Positions 7,920 to 16,428 of a stretch of 43,220 nucleotides of DNA are shown here, piece after piece (position 1 is the first letter of the stretch; each line of letters opens with the position of its first letter). Source of the stretch: CALREA01 sp041674865 (GTDB taxonomy: Bacteria > Patescibacteriota > Gracilibacteria > UBA1369 > UBA12463). The notes under the pieces are model-generated. The model did not search any database. It was not told the origin of the DNA and saw only the letters and a program-made list of their open reading frames with translations. A program made the position numbers and the translations under genes. Where the stretch lies: NCBI GenBank assembly GCA_041674865.1, contig JBAYUX010000004.1, forward strand, positions 1 to 43,220, read 5' to 3'.

Positions 7920-8717
7920 ATGACATTCCCAAACATCTCCCCTATTGCGATTTCCTTTGGCGCTATTCAGATTCGTTGGTACGGCATTATGTACCTTCTT
8001 ACCTTCGTAATCGCCTACTTCTTGACCGGCTATTTCGCCAAAGAACGAAAGGTAAAAATCGATCAAGATTTCACGGGTGACATCATCTTAAGTTCACTCA
8101 TTGGAGTCGTTCTCGGTGGTCGACTCGGATATATTCTCTTTTACAATCTCCCCTATTACCTCTCAAATCCAGCTGATGTTTTTAAGATTTGGAACGGAGG
8201 CATGTCGTTTCACGGAGGAATGTTAGGTGTTATTCTCGGACTTTTCATTCTCTCAAAGATCAGAAAAACTCCATTTTATACCATCACAGATACGATCGTT
8301 CCAATCATTCCAATCGGAATCGTTCTTATTCGAATTGGAAATTTCATCAATGCAGAACTCTACGGCCGAATCACCACGTCATCGTTCTGTTACAACTTCC
8401 CTACCGATCTCGAAAATTGCCGCTATCCCTCACAGCTCATTCAAGCACTTCTCGAGGGACTCTTCACATTTTTCATTATCTTTTTCCTCAGAAAAAAAAT
8501 CAAAACTCCGGGAACATTAAGTTGGCTCTTCATCGTAACATACGGAACACTCAGATTTATTGGTGAATTTTTCCGTGAACCAGATCCACAAATTGGACTT
8601 CTTCCAGGCAGCCTAACAGAAGGACAGTACTTTTCAATCATGATGATACTTGTAGGCGGATGGTTCCTCTACAAAAACTATCGAACAAAAGGATTTACGG
8701 AAGGCGCTGGCAAATAA
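7920..8717 (+). CDS. lgt: Prolipoprotein diacylglyceryl transferase
   Basis: This 265-residue integral membrane enzyme transfers diacylglyceryl from phosphatidylglycerol to the lipobox cysteine of prolipoproteins. Seven helices are expected. Lgt signatures are GGRLGYILFYN, WNGGMSFHGGMLG (with the key His) and RIGNFINAELYGR (with the essential Arg/Asn/Glu), followed by RFIGEFFREPD. The ATG at 7920 fits the family N terminus (MTFPNISPIAISFG). An open frame continues upstream to 7758 but runs through the structured element and is not likely coding. The gene appears leaderless. Its end overlaps the convergent gene at 8678 by 40 bases. Confidence 0.96.
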   Translation: MTFPNISPIAISFGAIQIRWYGIMYLLTFVIAYFLTGYFAKERKVKIDQDFTGDIILSSLIGVVLGGRLGYILFYNLPYYLSNPADVFKIWNGGMSFHGGMLGVILGLFILSKIRKTPFYTITDTIVPIIPIGIVLIRIGNFINAELYGRITTSSFCYNFPTDLENCRYPSQLIQALLEGLFTFFIIFFLRKKIKTPGTLSWLFIVTYGTLRFIGEFFREPDPQIGLLPGSLTEGQYFSIMMILVGGWFLYKNYRTKGFTEGAGK

Positions 8718-9108
8718 GTCTTGAAGGGACTAATAATAGAAAAACCTCTCGTATCAATATCTACGATAAGAGATGTTTTGTATGACGTTCCATATGGGAA
8801 CGGAATTTCGATAACCATCTGATACGGTCGATCACGATGGCAACTTTGGAATCTTCGCTGCCAAAAAGCAATCATCTGACTAAAAGCAACACCCCGAATG
8901 TGCGGATGAATATCAGCCCACGCATTTGGTTTATAAATATTTCGAACATTTCCAACATCTTGCAAAAGCTTTCCCCGCCACACGTTGGAACGAAAACGCT
9001 TCGAACTTTTCGTCGAGCAATAGCAGAAAGAGCACGAACCTCTGCATCGGTAGAGTCAGCTACTTGAGGAGCTGTCTCGGTTGTTCGAACTGGCACATTA
9101 TCGACCAT
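8678..9108 (-). pseudogene. Unknown gene split by a frameshift
   Basis: A minus-strand start at 9108 gives MVDNVPVRTTETAPQVADS..., which stays sensible to about 9008. The continuation that looks like protein (KRFRSNVWRGKLLQDVGN...IRGVAFSQMIAFW...) is in the -1 frame and runs to TAG at 8678-8680. One extra A in the run of four at 9007-9010 would join them into about 144 residues. The promoter and the GAGG before the start suggest that a real gene once stood here. The cause may be a sequence error, a true mutation or programmed slippage. No family recognised. Confidence 0.6.
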
Positions 9109-9132
9109 ATATATGCCTCATAAAGGAGATGG

Positions 9133-9160
9133 ATTATAGGACGTCATCAAAAAAACACAA
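9133..9160 (-). promoter_or_regulatory. Promoter for the frameshifted gene
   Basis: On the minus strand, TTGTGT (9155-9160) is followed after 16 bases by a consensus TATAAT (9133-9138). The leader of about 20 bases contains GAGG seven bases before the ATG, the only Shine-Dalgarno-like spacing noticed in the window. Confidence 0.6.
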
Positions 9161-9165
9161 GACAA

Positions 9166-9714
9166 CTACTTCCATTTAATGGAACAACCCATTGAAGGAT
9201 ATTGAAGAACGTCGGGTTTTTGACCAGTAGTCAGCTTCTCAAGAGCATTTCGTAAATCATGAGAAGTAACCTTTGAGACATCTTTCCAGTTATTATCAAT
9301 TCGACCGTGATAGCTCAATTTTCGCTCTTTGTCATACACGAAGACGTCGGGTGTACAGACCGCATGATATCTATGGGCAATTTCTTGTTTTTCATCAATG
9401 AGGTAGGGAAAATTCATCGCATGTTCAAGAGAGAAATCCTTCATCGCATCAAAAGAATCTTCAGGATAACTCGTTGAATCATTTGAATTAATCCCAACAA
9501 ATCGAACTCCTCTATCGGCAAAATCTCGCTGAAGCTGAACAAGGCGATCAATACATCCTTTAACGTATGGACAGTGATTACACATAAAAATAACCACCAA
9601 AACCGATGCACCATTGAAGTGCTTCAAATCGTATGTTTGTTGATCGACACCCGTGAGGGAAAAATCGGGTGGCTTAGAATCGAGCTGAACTCGAAACGAC
9701 TCAGTTAAAACCAT
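9166..9714 (-). CDS. Thioredoxin-fold protein (AhpC/TSA-like)
   Basis: The protein has 182 residues with no signal peptide. An N-terminal redoxin segment (PPDFSLTGVDQQTYDL) leads to a CxxC motif in FMCNHCPYVKG (Cys45 and Cys48). Then come VRFVGINSND, FPYLIDEKQEIA and the cis-proline region CTPDVFVYD. This matches the thioredoxin-like family with the CNHCPYV active site, presumed to be cytosolic thiol oxidoreductases or peroxiredoxin relatives. The gene ends in GCSIKWK, also usual for the group. It is divergent from the PHP gene and their promoters overlap. Confidence 0.9.
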   Translation of the reverse strand: MVLTESFRVQLDSKPPDFSLTGVDQQTYDLKHFNGASVLVVIFMCNHCPYVKGCIDRLVQLQRDFADRGVRFVGINSNDSTSYPEDSFDAMKDFSLEHAMNFPYLIDEKQEIAHRYHAVCTPDVFVYDKERKLSYHGRIDNNWKDVSKVTSHDLRNALEKLTTGQKPDVLQYPSMGCSIKWK

Positions 9715-9740
9715 ATTTTTTGGTTAGAAAACACTTTGAT

Positions 9741-9769
9741 AGTATAGTTTTAGTGCTAGAATAAGACAA
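9741..9769 (-). promoter_or_regulatory. Promoter for the thioredoxin-fold gene
   Basis: On the minus strand, TTGTCT (9764-9769) is followed after exactly 17 bases by TATACT (9741-9746). It overlaps the -10 box of the divergent PHP gene, so the two promoters may compete. Confidence 0.65.
9757..9762 (+). promoter_or_regulatory. -10 box (TAGAAT) for the PHP gene
   Basis: TAGAAT ends nine bases before the ATG at 9772, giving a leader of at most a few bases. A TTGATA lies 15 bases upstream, which is short for a -35 spacing. Confidence 0.45.
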
Positions 9770-9771
9770 GA

Positions 9772-10605
9772 ATGTTAAAGCCCATGGATATTCATATGGA
9801 ATCAAAAGCAGACCTTCATTTTCATACTTGGCACTCAATTGACTCGCTTATCTCGCCAAAGAGTGCGGTAGATATGGCTGTAGCAAAAGGCATACGAGTT
9901 CTCGGAATCACCGATCATGACACCATCGAAGGGGCGAAAGTCGCAAAAACCTACGCCGAAAAAAATAACCTTCCAGTCGAAATTATTATCGGAGAAGAGA
10001 TTTATTCAAATGGTGGACATATCGTTGGACTCTTTCTGAAAGAACGGGTTGAATCATTTCAGTCTCTCGAAGACACGCTAAAGCAACTCCAAGCTCAAGG
10101 AGCAATGATTATTATTCCGCACGTAACGTTCGAGGAAGATCCACTTGGTGAGTACATTTATCGCTATCGCGTGAGCTACACCGACCTTATCAATAGACCT
10201 GAACTTCTTGCAATGATTGATGGTGTCGAAGTAGAAAATTTTCAACTCATCGAACCTGACTTTCCAAACAAAGCAACATTCATCAACGAAAATTTCCTCC
10301 AAAAAGCTCGAATTGGATCGAGCGACTGTCACATCAAAATGAACTTTGGCCATAGCTACACATTATTCGACGGGCAAACAGCCGAAGACTTCAGGCGTGC
10401 GGTAGAAAAACGAGAAACCCGAGCCAAATCATCCAAACAAGGCAATCACGCAATCATCAATCAGATTATGGGGTTTGGTCCAATCATCAAGCTCCCCTTT
10501 CACCTCATTCTACAGTTTAGCTATCGCGTCTTGATAGACATAGGTCATACCATAAAAAACACCTCGAGAAAGACATTCAAGACACCAAAAAAGGAGCGCT
10601 TATAG
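9772..10605 (+). CDS. PHP-domain phosphoesterase
   Basis: The protein has 277 residues. PHP metal-binding motifs are DLHFHTWHS (residues 14-22), GITDHDT (45-51), GEE near 81, IIPHVT and GSSDCH. Such proteins are metal-dependent phosphoesterases, related to histidinol phosphatase and to 3',5'-nucleotide phosphatases; the substrate is unknown. The last 50 residues contain a hydrophobic stretch and a basic end (TSRKTFKTPKKER), which may tether it to the membrane. A two-way terminator follows, shared with rpmB. Confidence 0.88.
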   Translation: MLKPMDIHMESKADLHFHTWHSIDSLISPKSAVDMAVAKGIRVLGITDHDTIEGAKVAKTYAEKNNLPVEIIIGEEIYSNGGHIVGLFLKERVESFQSLEDTLKQLQAQGAMIIIPHVTFEEDPLGEYIYRYRVSYTDLINRPELLAMIDGVEVENFQLIEPDFPNKATFINENFLQKARIGSSDCHIKMNFGHSYTLFDGQTAEDFRRAVEKRETRAKSSKQGNHAIINQIMGFGPIIKLPFHLILQFSYRVLIDIGHTIKNTSRKTFKTPKKERL

Positions 10606-10632
10606 TCAATGACTAGAGAAGAGCTCCTTTTG
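10587..10632. terminator. Two-way terminator between the PHP gene and rpmB
   Basis: AAAAGGAGC (10589-10597) pairs with GCTCCTTTT (10623-10631), and an inner TAGTCA-A-TGACTA adds to the stem. A and T runs on each side let it act for both convergent genes. It overlaps the PHP stop codon. Confidence 0.8.
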
Positions 10633-10647
10633 ATATTCAATGAGAAA

Positions 10648-10842
10648 TTATCGTGATCGCTTGTTCAAAACCTTGAGGCCTTGAGTAGAAACCTTGATTC
10701 GCTCAAAACGCTTCTTAAGCGGATTCCAGATCTTCTTCCAAAGCAAGTTTGGTAAGAATCGGCGCTTTGTGTGACGCATTGAGTGACTAACATTGTGGCC
10801 AGTTGTTGGCTTTTTTCCTGTGATTGAGCAGACGTTTGACAT
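10648..10842 (-). CDS. rpmB: 50S ribosomal protein bL28
   Basis: This 64-residue basic protein fits bL28: it starts with the CSITGKKPTTGHNVSHS block and has the KRRFLPNL motif and the VSTQGLKVL end. The usual length is 60-80 residues. It binds 23S rRNA in the large subunit. It lies 42 bases behind the GNAT gene on the same strand, with a small hairpin (GGTAG-GAGT-CTACC, 10865-10878) in that gap. The four-cysteine zinc set of some L28 proteins is reduced to a single Cys. Confidence 0.95.
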   Translation of the reverse strand: MSNVCSITGKKPTTGHNVSHSMRHTKRRFLPNLLWKKIWNPLKKRFERIKVSTQGLKVLNKRSR

Positions 10843-10884
10843 AAGATTTTGCTTTAATGAAGCGGGTAGGAGTCTACCAAGGGA

Positions 10885-11538
10885 CTAATCAAAATGCAAG
10901 AGTTTCTCGCGAGTGTGCTGAAGCTGAGCCTGAGCTTTGGCTTCATCCTGAAAGAGATATCGTTTATTCAAAACAATGCGAACTCCATCAACAATCTCGT
11001 CGATAGATCCTACAAGCTGATAATGACCAGTTCGCGCAATACGAGAATGTATAAAATGTTCACCGGAAGATTTTGAAGGAAAATGAACAGGAATTTTCGG
11101 AGATCCAAGGGGTGAACGACCAACAATGGCCACTTGATCACCCGAAATAGCTTTCGGAGCAAAACCAAATTTATGAAGCATCGAGCAGGTCAGCGGTTTT
11201 TCCTGAGGAACAGCACTATGAAGAGGAACCTGAAGCTGACTTGAAAAGGCAAAGAGCTCACCCATACAAAGACCCCCGAGTCCCCGACCACGAAGATCAT
11301 CGGAAATATAAAGCCCGCCAAAAACAAGCTGCCGACCATCTTGCGGAGGATGCGTCACGTAAAATGTCATATACCCAATCTTTTTCTCATTTGGAAAAGA
11401 AATGTTGACGATAAACTTATCTTTCTCACCATTCAGCTTACGAAACTTCCAGATAAGACCATGCTTCTCATACCAGAGCATATCTTCATGATTTTCGGGA
11501 AGGTTGAGCTGTTCAGAAGAAAGCTGGATTTTCGGCAT
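10885..11538 (-). CDS. GNAT family N-acetyltransferase
   Basis: A 217-residue protein with the GNAT acetyl-CoA motif near the middle: LYISDDLRGRGLGGLCMGELF, with RGRGLG as the pyrophosphate-binding loop. The segment GYMTFYVTHP before it fits beta strand 4. The C-terminal part (residues 130-217) is not typical and may bind substrate. The ATG at 11538 is preferred over 11571, because a TAAAAT box ends right before 11571 and transcription would start inside the longer version. Substrate unknown. Confidence 0.75.
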   Translation of the reverse strand: MPKIQLSSEQLNLPENHEDMLWYEKHGLIWKFRKLNGEKDKFIVNISFPNEKKIGYMTFYVTHPPQDGRQLVFGGLYISDDLRGRGLGGLCMGELFAFSSQLQVPLHSAVPQEKPLTCSMLHKFGFAPKAISGDQVAIVGRSPLGSPKIPVHFPSKSSGEHFIHSRIARTGHYQLVGSIDEIVDGVRIVLNKRYLFQDEAKAQAQLQHTREKLLHFD

Positions 11539-11571
11539 AGATGTAAAAATATCGAGGGGTAATAGTAACAT

Positions 11572-11577
11572 ATTTTA
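11572..11577 (-). promoter_or_regulatory. -10 box (TAAAAT) for the GNAT gene
   Basis: TAAAAT on the minus strand lies about 33 bases before the chosen GNAT start. On the plus strand the overlapping TAGAAT (about 11576-11581) could serve the aspartase gene, giving back-to-back promoters. Confidence 0.45.
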
Positions 11578-11693
11578 GAATAAAAGCAAGGATGCATAAG
11601 GCACAAGCAATAGAAGCTAAAACAAAGCCAGTTTATTTGCGATTCACGGAAATTCATGACAAACTCAAGGCAACAAATTATTCAAAAATACGT

Positions 11694-13106
11694 ATGAAAA
11701 AATCCACAGTTTCAGACACCAAAACCCGCCTCGAAAACGACGCACTCGGCGATATCAACGTCCCAAAAGAAGCGTATTATGGCTCGTTCACGACTCGCGC
11801 GCTCGCCAACTTCAACATCAGCCCCATCAAGGCATCAACGACATTTAGATGTGCGATCGCTTGCGTGAAGTACGCGGCGGCTCAGGCGAATACCGAGCTC
11901 GGAAAGCTCGACCCAAAACTCACCAAGCCAATGCTTCAGGCGCTCCAGGAGTTCATGGATGGAAAGTTTGATGACGCATATCAGATTGATATTTTTCAGG
12001 CCGGCGCGGGAACTCCTTACAATATGAATATCAACGAGATCGTGGCAAATCGTGCCAACGAACTTCTCGGTGCGCCAAAGGGCTCATACAAATTCGTAAA
12101 TCCAAACAATCACGTCAATATGGCTCAGTCGACAAACGACGTCTTCCCAACTTCAACACGCATCGCCATCTGCTGGGAATCGATCGCACTTCAGAAAGAA
12201 GCGACACTCTTCGCAAAATCACTTCACGCAAAAGCAAAAAAGTTCGCAAAAATTCTTAAGGTCGGACGCACACATTTACAAGACGCCGTCCCGGTAACAC
12301 TCGGTCAAGAGTTCGAGTCGTTCGCCATTGCAGTTGAGAAAGATATTCAAGAACTCAAACACGCCACTTCCCTGCTCCACGAAATCGGACTCGGTGGAAC
12401 CGCACTTGGAACCGGCATTAACACGCATCCACAGTATCAAAAACTCGTTACACGGTATCTTGCGAAACTCACCAAACTTCCACTCAAGCCAACAAAAAAT
12501 CTTTTTGAGATGACGAGCAATATGAATACTTTCGCAAGTGTCTCGTCAGCACTTCGCAATCTCGCCATCACGATGCAACGGATCGCCCAGGACCTCAAAT
12601 TACTCAATATGGGACCGATTGGCGGTATCGGAGAGATTCAGCTCCCAGAGGTCGAGCCAGGCTCGTCTATCATGCCAGGAAAGGTCAACCCATCTGTCGC
12701 GGAATGTGTTCAGATGATCGCCTACCAAGTTCAGGGAAATGATCGCGCCGTAGAACTTGCCGTGATGAACGGTCAGCTCGAACTGAATGTTATGACTCCC
12801 TTAATTCTCAAAAATCTCCAAGAGTCCTGCACGCTCCTCAAAAACGGGTTCCAACTTTTCCGTGAATTTTGCATCGAAAGAATCGTCGCCAACACCAAGC
12901 GCTGCCAAGAACTTCTCGAGAAATCACTCTGTGTCGCAACTGCCCTCAACCCCTACCTCGGCTACCACCAGACCGCCGAACTCGTAAACGAAGCCCTCAA
13001 GCGCGGCACCCACCTCGAAGCCCTCATCCTCGAGAAAAAACTCATGCCAAAAGACAAGCTCGAAAAAATCCTCGATCCCAAAAACCTCACAAAACCAAAT
13101 CTCTAA
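11694..13106 (+). CDS. aspA: Aspartate ammonia-lyase / class II fumarase
   Basis: A 470-residue homotetrameric lyase that forms fumarate from aspartate (or from malate if it is a fumarase). Family blocks are DALGDINVPKEAYYGSFTTRAL, GAGTPYNMNINE, NHVNMAQSTND, VGRTHLQDAVPVTLGQEF and the signature GSSIMPGKVNP with the catalytic Ser. YYG...TTRALANFNIS is closer to aspartase than to FumC. A frame open from 11592 would add 34 residues without homology, so the ATG at 11694 is used. Its TAA overlaps the TAG of the convergent ATP-grasp gene. Confidence 0.88.
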   Translation: MKKSTVSDTKTRLENDALGDINVPKEAYYGSFTTRALANFNISPIKASTTFRCAIACVKYAAAQANTELGKLDPKLTKPMLQALQEFMDGKFDDAYQIDIFQAGAGTPYNMNINEIVANRANELLGAPKGSYKFVNPNNHVNMAQSTNDVFPTSTRIAICWESIALQKEATLFAKSLHAKAKKFAKILKVGRTHLQDAVPVTLGQEFESFAIAVEKDIQELKHATSLLHEIGLGGTALGTGINTHPQYQKLVTRYLAKLTKLPLKPTKNLFEMTSNMNTFASVSSALRNLAITMQRIAQDLKLLNMGPIGGIGEIQLPEVEPGSSIMPGKVNPSVAECVQMIAYQVQGNDRAVELAVMNGQLELNVMTPLILKNLQESCTLLKNGFQLFREFCIERIVANTKRCQELLEKSLCVATALNPYLGYHQTAELVNEALKRGTHLEALILEKKLMPKDKLEKILDPKNLTKPNL

Positions 13107-14359
13107 GCCATCTTCATGGCATCATCTAGTACCGATGAAACGAGACCAAGGCTCAGAAGCTTCTCTGTGACTTTTGGAATGTCGCTGCGCTTGTCGAACA
13201 ATAACGCGGAGTTCAAACGAAAGACTTTCTTGCCGTGCGTAAGAACGGTGACATAGAGAAGTTGATTTGCGCCAGGCTTCGCGACAGGAAGAATCTTTTC
13301 ACGAAACTCCCGCTCACTACCATGAAACTCCGAATTGAAACTCAGGAGAGATTTTTTGATCACATTATTTCGAGCCAAGAAATCGTACACGGTCATGCCG
13401 GTCATGCGGAAATTTGGATCGATGAAGTAGAAACGTCCGTCTTCGGTCATGAGAACATCAAAACCACCAACACCATACCAGCCACGACGTCGAACTTCAG
13501 GAAGAATTTTCTCAAGAAGAACCTTATTCAAAGGCTGGAAGAGCTCTTCATTCTCATGTGGCTCAATAATTCCACCCAAGAATCCTCCAAAAGGAGACAC
13601 CATCTGCTCGTGCCAGTTGATAATTTCAATTGGTTGCTCAGGGTTGTGAGAAATACCGAACTGAACCGCAAAATTTCTATAAATTTTTACATACTCACTC
13701 ACGAAAATCATACCTTCAAGGTGACCGAAGTCAGCCTTCGCGCGCTCAACGTCTTCATGAGTATAACAAATGCGAACACCATCGCCCGATGAAGAAGAAG
13801 TTACCTTCACAACACATGGCAAAGGAAGTTGGTCGGCCTGCTTGAAACAAGCGCCATCCATAAACTCTTCGTAAATTTCCGGAAGATACGCCTTCGGAAT
13901 ATAAGACACCATATTTCGCTTATCATTAAGCCAAATACTTCGATGTGGCGGAATGGCATAATACGTCTTTGCTCGAGGATCGAGATACGGCTGGGCCATC
14001 ACAAGCTGTTTCGGTCCAACCATCTCAAAGAGCGCATTCTTAATAAGCTTATTTCGTTTCGCGCCACGAACCTTAACACTAACATCTTTTGGTAAAGTAA
14101 GTATTTGTTTTCGATCAACACGAATCACATCGAGATCGTCACGAAGAATAGAAAATGGAACCGAGTCAAGACACGCAGAAAAACAGATCGTCTTCACATT
14201 TGGTCCAGCACATACCATCGGTCTACCAGATACCATTTCTTCAATTTCCGGAGCAACTCCATTGAAAAAGTGTGAGTCCTCTTCAGCAGGATATCCGTAG
14301 AAATACTCCGTACCTTCAGGGAAATATCGAGAGAGAGAATATTCGGTTTTATGAGCCAT
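13103..14359 (-). CDS. ATP-grasp fold protein, substrate unknown
   Basis: A 418-residue protein with ATP-grasp features. LPCVVKVTSSSSGDGVRIC fits the Lys and Ser/Gly-rich ATP-binding loop, FVSEYVKIYRNFAVQFG contains the acidic strand, and GVGGFDVLMTEDGRFYFIDPNFRMTG carries the metal-binding Asp and Asn and the Arg. ATP-grasp enzymes join a carboxylate to an amine or thiol through an acyl phosphate. The ATG at 14359 follows a CT-rich leader; a GTG- or ATG-like start 27 bases upstream is less likely. The 523-residue unknown gene lies 97 bases upstream on the same strand and is probably its partner. Confidence 0.7.
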   Translation of the reverse strand: MAHKTEYSLSRYFPEGTEYFYGYPAEEDSHFFNGVAPEIEEMVSGRPMVCAGPNVKTICFSACLDSVPFSILRDDLDVIRVDRKQILTLPKDVSVKVRGAKRNKLIKNALFEMVGPKQLVMAQPYLDPRAKTYYAIPPHRSIWLNDKRNMVSYIPKAYLPEIYEEFMDGACFKQADQLPLPCVVKVTSSSSGDGVRICYTHEDVERAKADFGHLEGMIFVSEYVKIYRNFAVQFGISHNPEQPIEIINWHEQMVSPFGGFLGGIIEPHENEELFQPLNKVLLEKILPEVRRRGWYGVGGFDVLMTEDGRFYFIDPNFRMTGMTVYDFLARNNVIKKSLLSFNSEFHGSEREFREKILPVAKPGANQLLYVTVLTHGKKVFRLNSALLFDKRSDIPKVTEKLLSLGLVSSVLDDAMKMA

Positions 14360-14456
14360 AAAAAATAAGGTGGAAGGTGTAATCAAAATTAACCTCGGAC
14401 ATTCTACATGATTTCAAGTCAAAATGCACATCGGCAAGATGTGTCCCGAAAAAGAG

Positions 14457-16028
14457 TTACATTCTCACGCATGCCTCGCAATGCTTTTCCGCATCAAGAT
14501 ATCGAAGAAGATCGGAAGCACCAATAGCAGATAAAGCCGGATCTCGCTCAACAGCAGAATAAGTTGCAGGATAAAGGTCAGCACAAAGTGTATAAAATCC
14601 TTCGGCAAGAGGAAGGGTTTTTACAGCCTTCTTCAGCAAATTCCACATATTAGGATCCCTATAAAGAATCAGGTCAATGCCTGAAGCAAGACAATTTTTA
14701 CCAGAAGCATCCTTAATATAAGCAATACCAAGATCACTCACAAAGCTACGAGTTTGAACCTTCTGAACAGAAGGAATGTCGTCAACTTCATGAATGCGAG
14801 CCAAAAACTTCATCCACTGTTCCTTCATATGAGTAAGGTAATTTACCTGACTAAACCCACCAAGACATCGAAGTCCATAGTAAAAAGCAAGAACCATAAA
14901 CACAAACAACATACTTGGCGCGATGCGCTTTTTCTCAAGAGCCTCTCGAAGTGATGCAGGAGTAAGCTCAATACGGAACTCGCCAGTTTTATCAATCAAG
15001 AAGTTCCCCTCTCGTCGCAAAGAGATGAGATAGTTTTTACCCTCAGATAAGCCCCAAAACATAAACGTTCCAGCACCAGACGTAAAATCAAAAGCACCCT
15101 GAACTCCATCAAAAAGTTCAGCAATAATCTTTGAATAGTCCTCATTAAAAATAAGCTTACTCAAGATCGTCCCCTGGTCGATATGATGTTTCAAAAAAGC
15201 ACTTACCGCAATATTCTCCATAGGAACATAGAGAAGATCTGGAACGTCGGAACCCGCAGGAAAAAACTTCTTCCAAAGAGCATAATTCGTAAGCGTCATC
15301 TGATCTGAATAGTCTTTCTGAGCATACATTTCATCTTTGTCATAAATATCGGCAACGATACTACGGAGATCATTCATGATCTTTCGAGAAAGGCCAAACT
15401 CTGTCACCTGTCGGTCAATATCCTGATACACACGCTTCACGTCTTCACGAGTATAGGCTGGAGAACCGTACAATACTGCCTGACGATTTTTTGCAGGAAC
15501 AAGGGCAAGACGACCCATATCGAGCTGACCTTTATTCATAGCATGATACAAAATTCCACGAGGAAACGATGAGTTGTTGAAAGAAACATTCGCGCAAGGG
15601 AAAGTCACGATAAAGTCTTTTCGAGATGCAGGGTCTTCAGCTGACGCCGCAGCGCAAAGAATATTTGGATTCAAGAAGAAAGAATGCGTGATTGGTCCAT
15701 GATGATCAGCCGTTGAAACGCTATAAAACTTTTCCATCTGAGCTACTGCGCGCGCAGCAATATCGACTCCAAAGAGACGACCTATCTCCTCTCGAATAAC
15801 CTCCAAAAGCTCCGGAGCTCGCTGTGGAAAAACATACTCAACGGGATTAGTAAGATGACGTCTAGCGTACTCGATGACTGGGGAGTTTCCAAACTCAATC
15901 ATAATATCCTTCAAAACTGGCTTTCGATCGAGAATAGAACCGACGAGACGATCGAAAATTTGAGGTGTTAATGTTGATGAAGCGGTAGCAGTCGAAGAGG
16001 GGGAGGATGAAAAAGACGAATCGCTCAT
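14457..16028 (-). CDS. Conserved-looking protein of unknown function, 523 residues
   Basis: I do not recognise a family. Residues 1-25 are Ser/Thr/Ala-rich and probably disordered; the rest looks like one or two globular domains. Eye-catching segments are TADHHGPITHSFFLNP (about 105-120), FPCANVSFNNSSFPRG, SGAGTFMFWG and FYYGLRCLGGFSQVNYLTHM. The C terminus is Cys-containing (HCEACVRM). There are no signal peptide and no clear membrane helices. Clustered His, Asp and Asn residues suggest an enzyme. It precedes the ATP-grasp gene as a likely two-gene operon and starts just past a minus-strand terminator. Confidence 0.75.
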   Translation of the reverse strand: MSDSSFSSSPSSTATASSTLTPQIFDRLVGSILDRKPVLKDIMIEFGNSPVIEYARRHLTNPVEYVFPQRAPELLEVIREEIGRLFGVDIAARAVAQMEKFYSVSTADHHGPITHSFFLNPNILCAAASAEDPASRKDFIVTFPCANVSFNNSSFPRGILYHAMNKGQLDMGRLALVPAKNRQAVLYGSPAYTREDVKRVYQDIDRQVTEFGLSRKIMNDLRSIVADIYDKDEMYAQKDYSDQMTLTNYALWKKFFPAGSDVPDLLYVPMENIAVSAFLKHHIDQGTILSKLIFNEDYSKIIAELFDGVQGAFDFTSGAGTFMFWGLSEGKNYLISLRREGNFLIDKTGEFRIELTPASLREALEKKRIAPSMLFVFMVLAFYYGLRCLGGFSQVNYLTHMKEQWMKFLARIHEVDDIPSVQKVQTRSFVSDLGIAYIKDASGKNCLASGIDLILYRDPNMWNLLKKAVKTLPLAEGFYTLCADLYPATYSAVERDPALSAIGASDLLRYLDAEKHCEACVRM

Positions 16029-16049
16029 TCAAGAAATATAAAATATAAA

Positions 16050-16072
16050 AAAACAGCTTAAGATAAGCTGTT
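16050..16072 (-). terminator. Terminator of a minus-strand unit
   Basis: AACAGCTTA (16052-16060) and TAAGCTGTT (16064-16072) form a 9-bp stem with a 3-base loop. On the minus strand it is followed by a run of T. It overlaps the stop codon of the small frame 16071-16385, so something is transcribed into it from the right. Confidence 0.75.
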
Positions 16073-16385
16073 AGCAGAAAGAAAGAAAAATTAAAGAAGA
16101 GTGCTTGTGTTCGTAGGAACGACTATGGAAAGTATTAACGGGGAGCGGATCTTCAGGTTGATATATAGAGAACGTACTCATAAAACCAAATAAAACAATA
16201 TTCGCTTCCAGATCAACTATATCGACAAAAGAATAAATAACATACTGAGCATCAATAATGTTACCCCAAACTGGTAAAAAAGCAATCCCAAAAGCACGCA
16301 AAACCATAGAAACAAAGCTAAAAAATCGACAAAAAGGTTTGACTGAAACTGAATTGAGAGTAATGATACTAACAAACAGCGACAC
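16071..16385 (-). CDS. Possible small hydrophobic protein (or small RNA)
   Basis: A GTG-started frame of 104 residues with several aliphatic stretches (AFGIAFLPVWG, YVIYSFVDIVDLEANIVLFGF) and no recognised family. It has a promoter at 16400-16428 and a terminator overlapping its stop, which supports transcription. Composition is AT-rich and Phe-heavy, unlike its neighbours, so a non-coding RNA of about 340 bases is equally possible. Together with its flanks it fills the gap from 16029 to 16417, where I see nothing else. Confidence 0.35.
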   Translation of the reverse strand: MSLFVSIITLNSVSVKPFCRFFSFVSMVLRAFGIAFLPVWGNIIDAQYVIYSFVDIVDLEANIVLFGFMSTFSIYQPEDPLPVNTFHSRSYEHKHSSLIFLSFC

Positions 16386-16399
16386 CCCCTATTCAACAG

Positions 16400-16428
16400 A
16401 TTTTAATACTCTAATCCATGTCAGACAA
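16400..16428 (-). promoter_or_regulatory. Minus-strand promoter at the start of hisS
   Basis: TTGTCT (16423-16428, inside the first hisS codons) is followed after 17 bases by TAAAAT (16400-16405) on the minus strand. It points away from hisS, towards the frame at 16071-16385. Confidence 0.5.

Noticed and set aside
11592..11693. 34-residue N-terminal extension of aspA
   Set aside because: No family homology and a poor start context; kept only as an alternative.
13103..13106. Overlapping stops of aspA and the ATP-grasp gene
   Set aside because: A 3-base convergent overlap is common in compact genomes and needs no special explanation.
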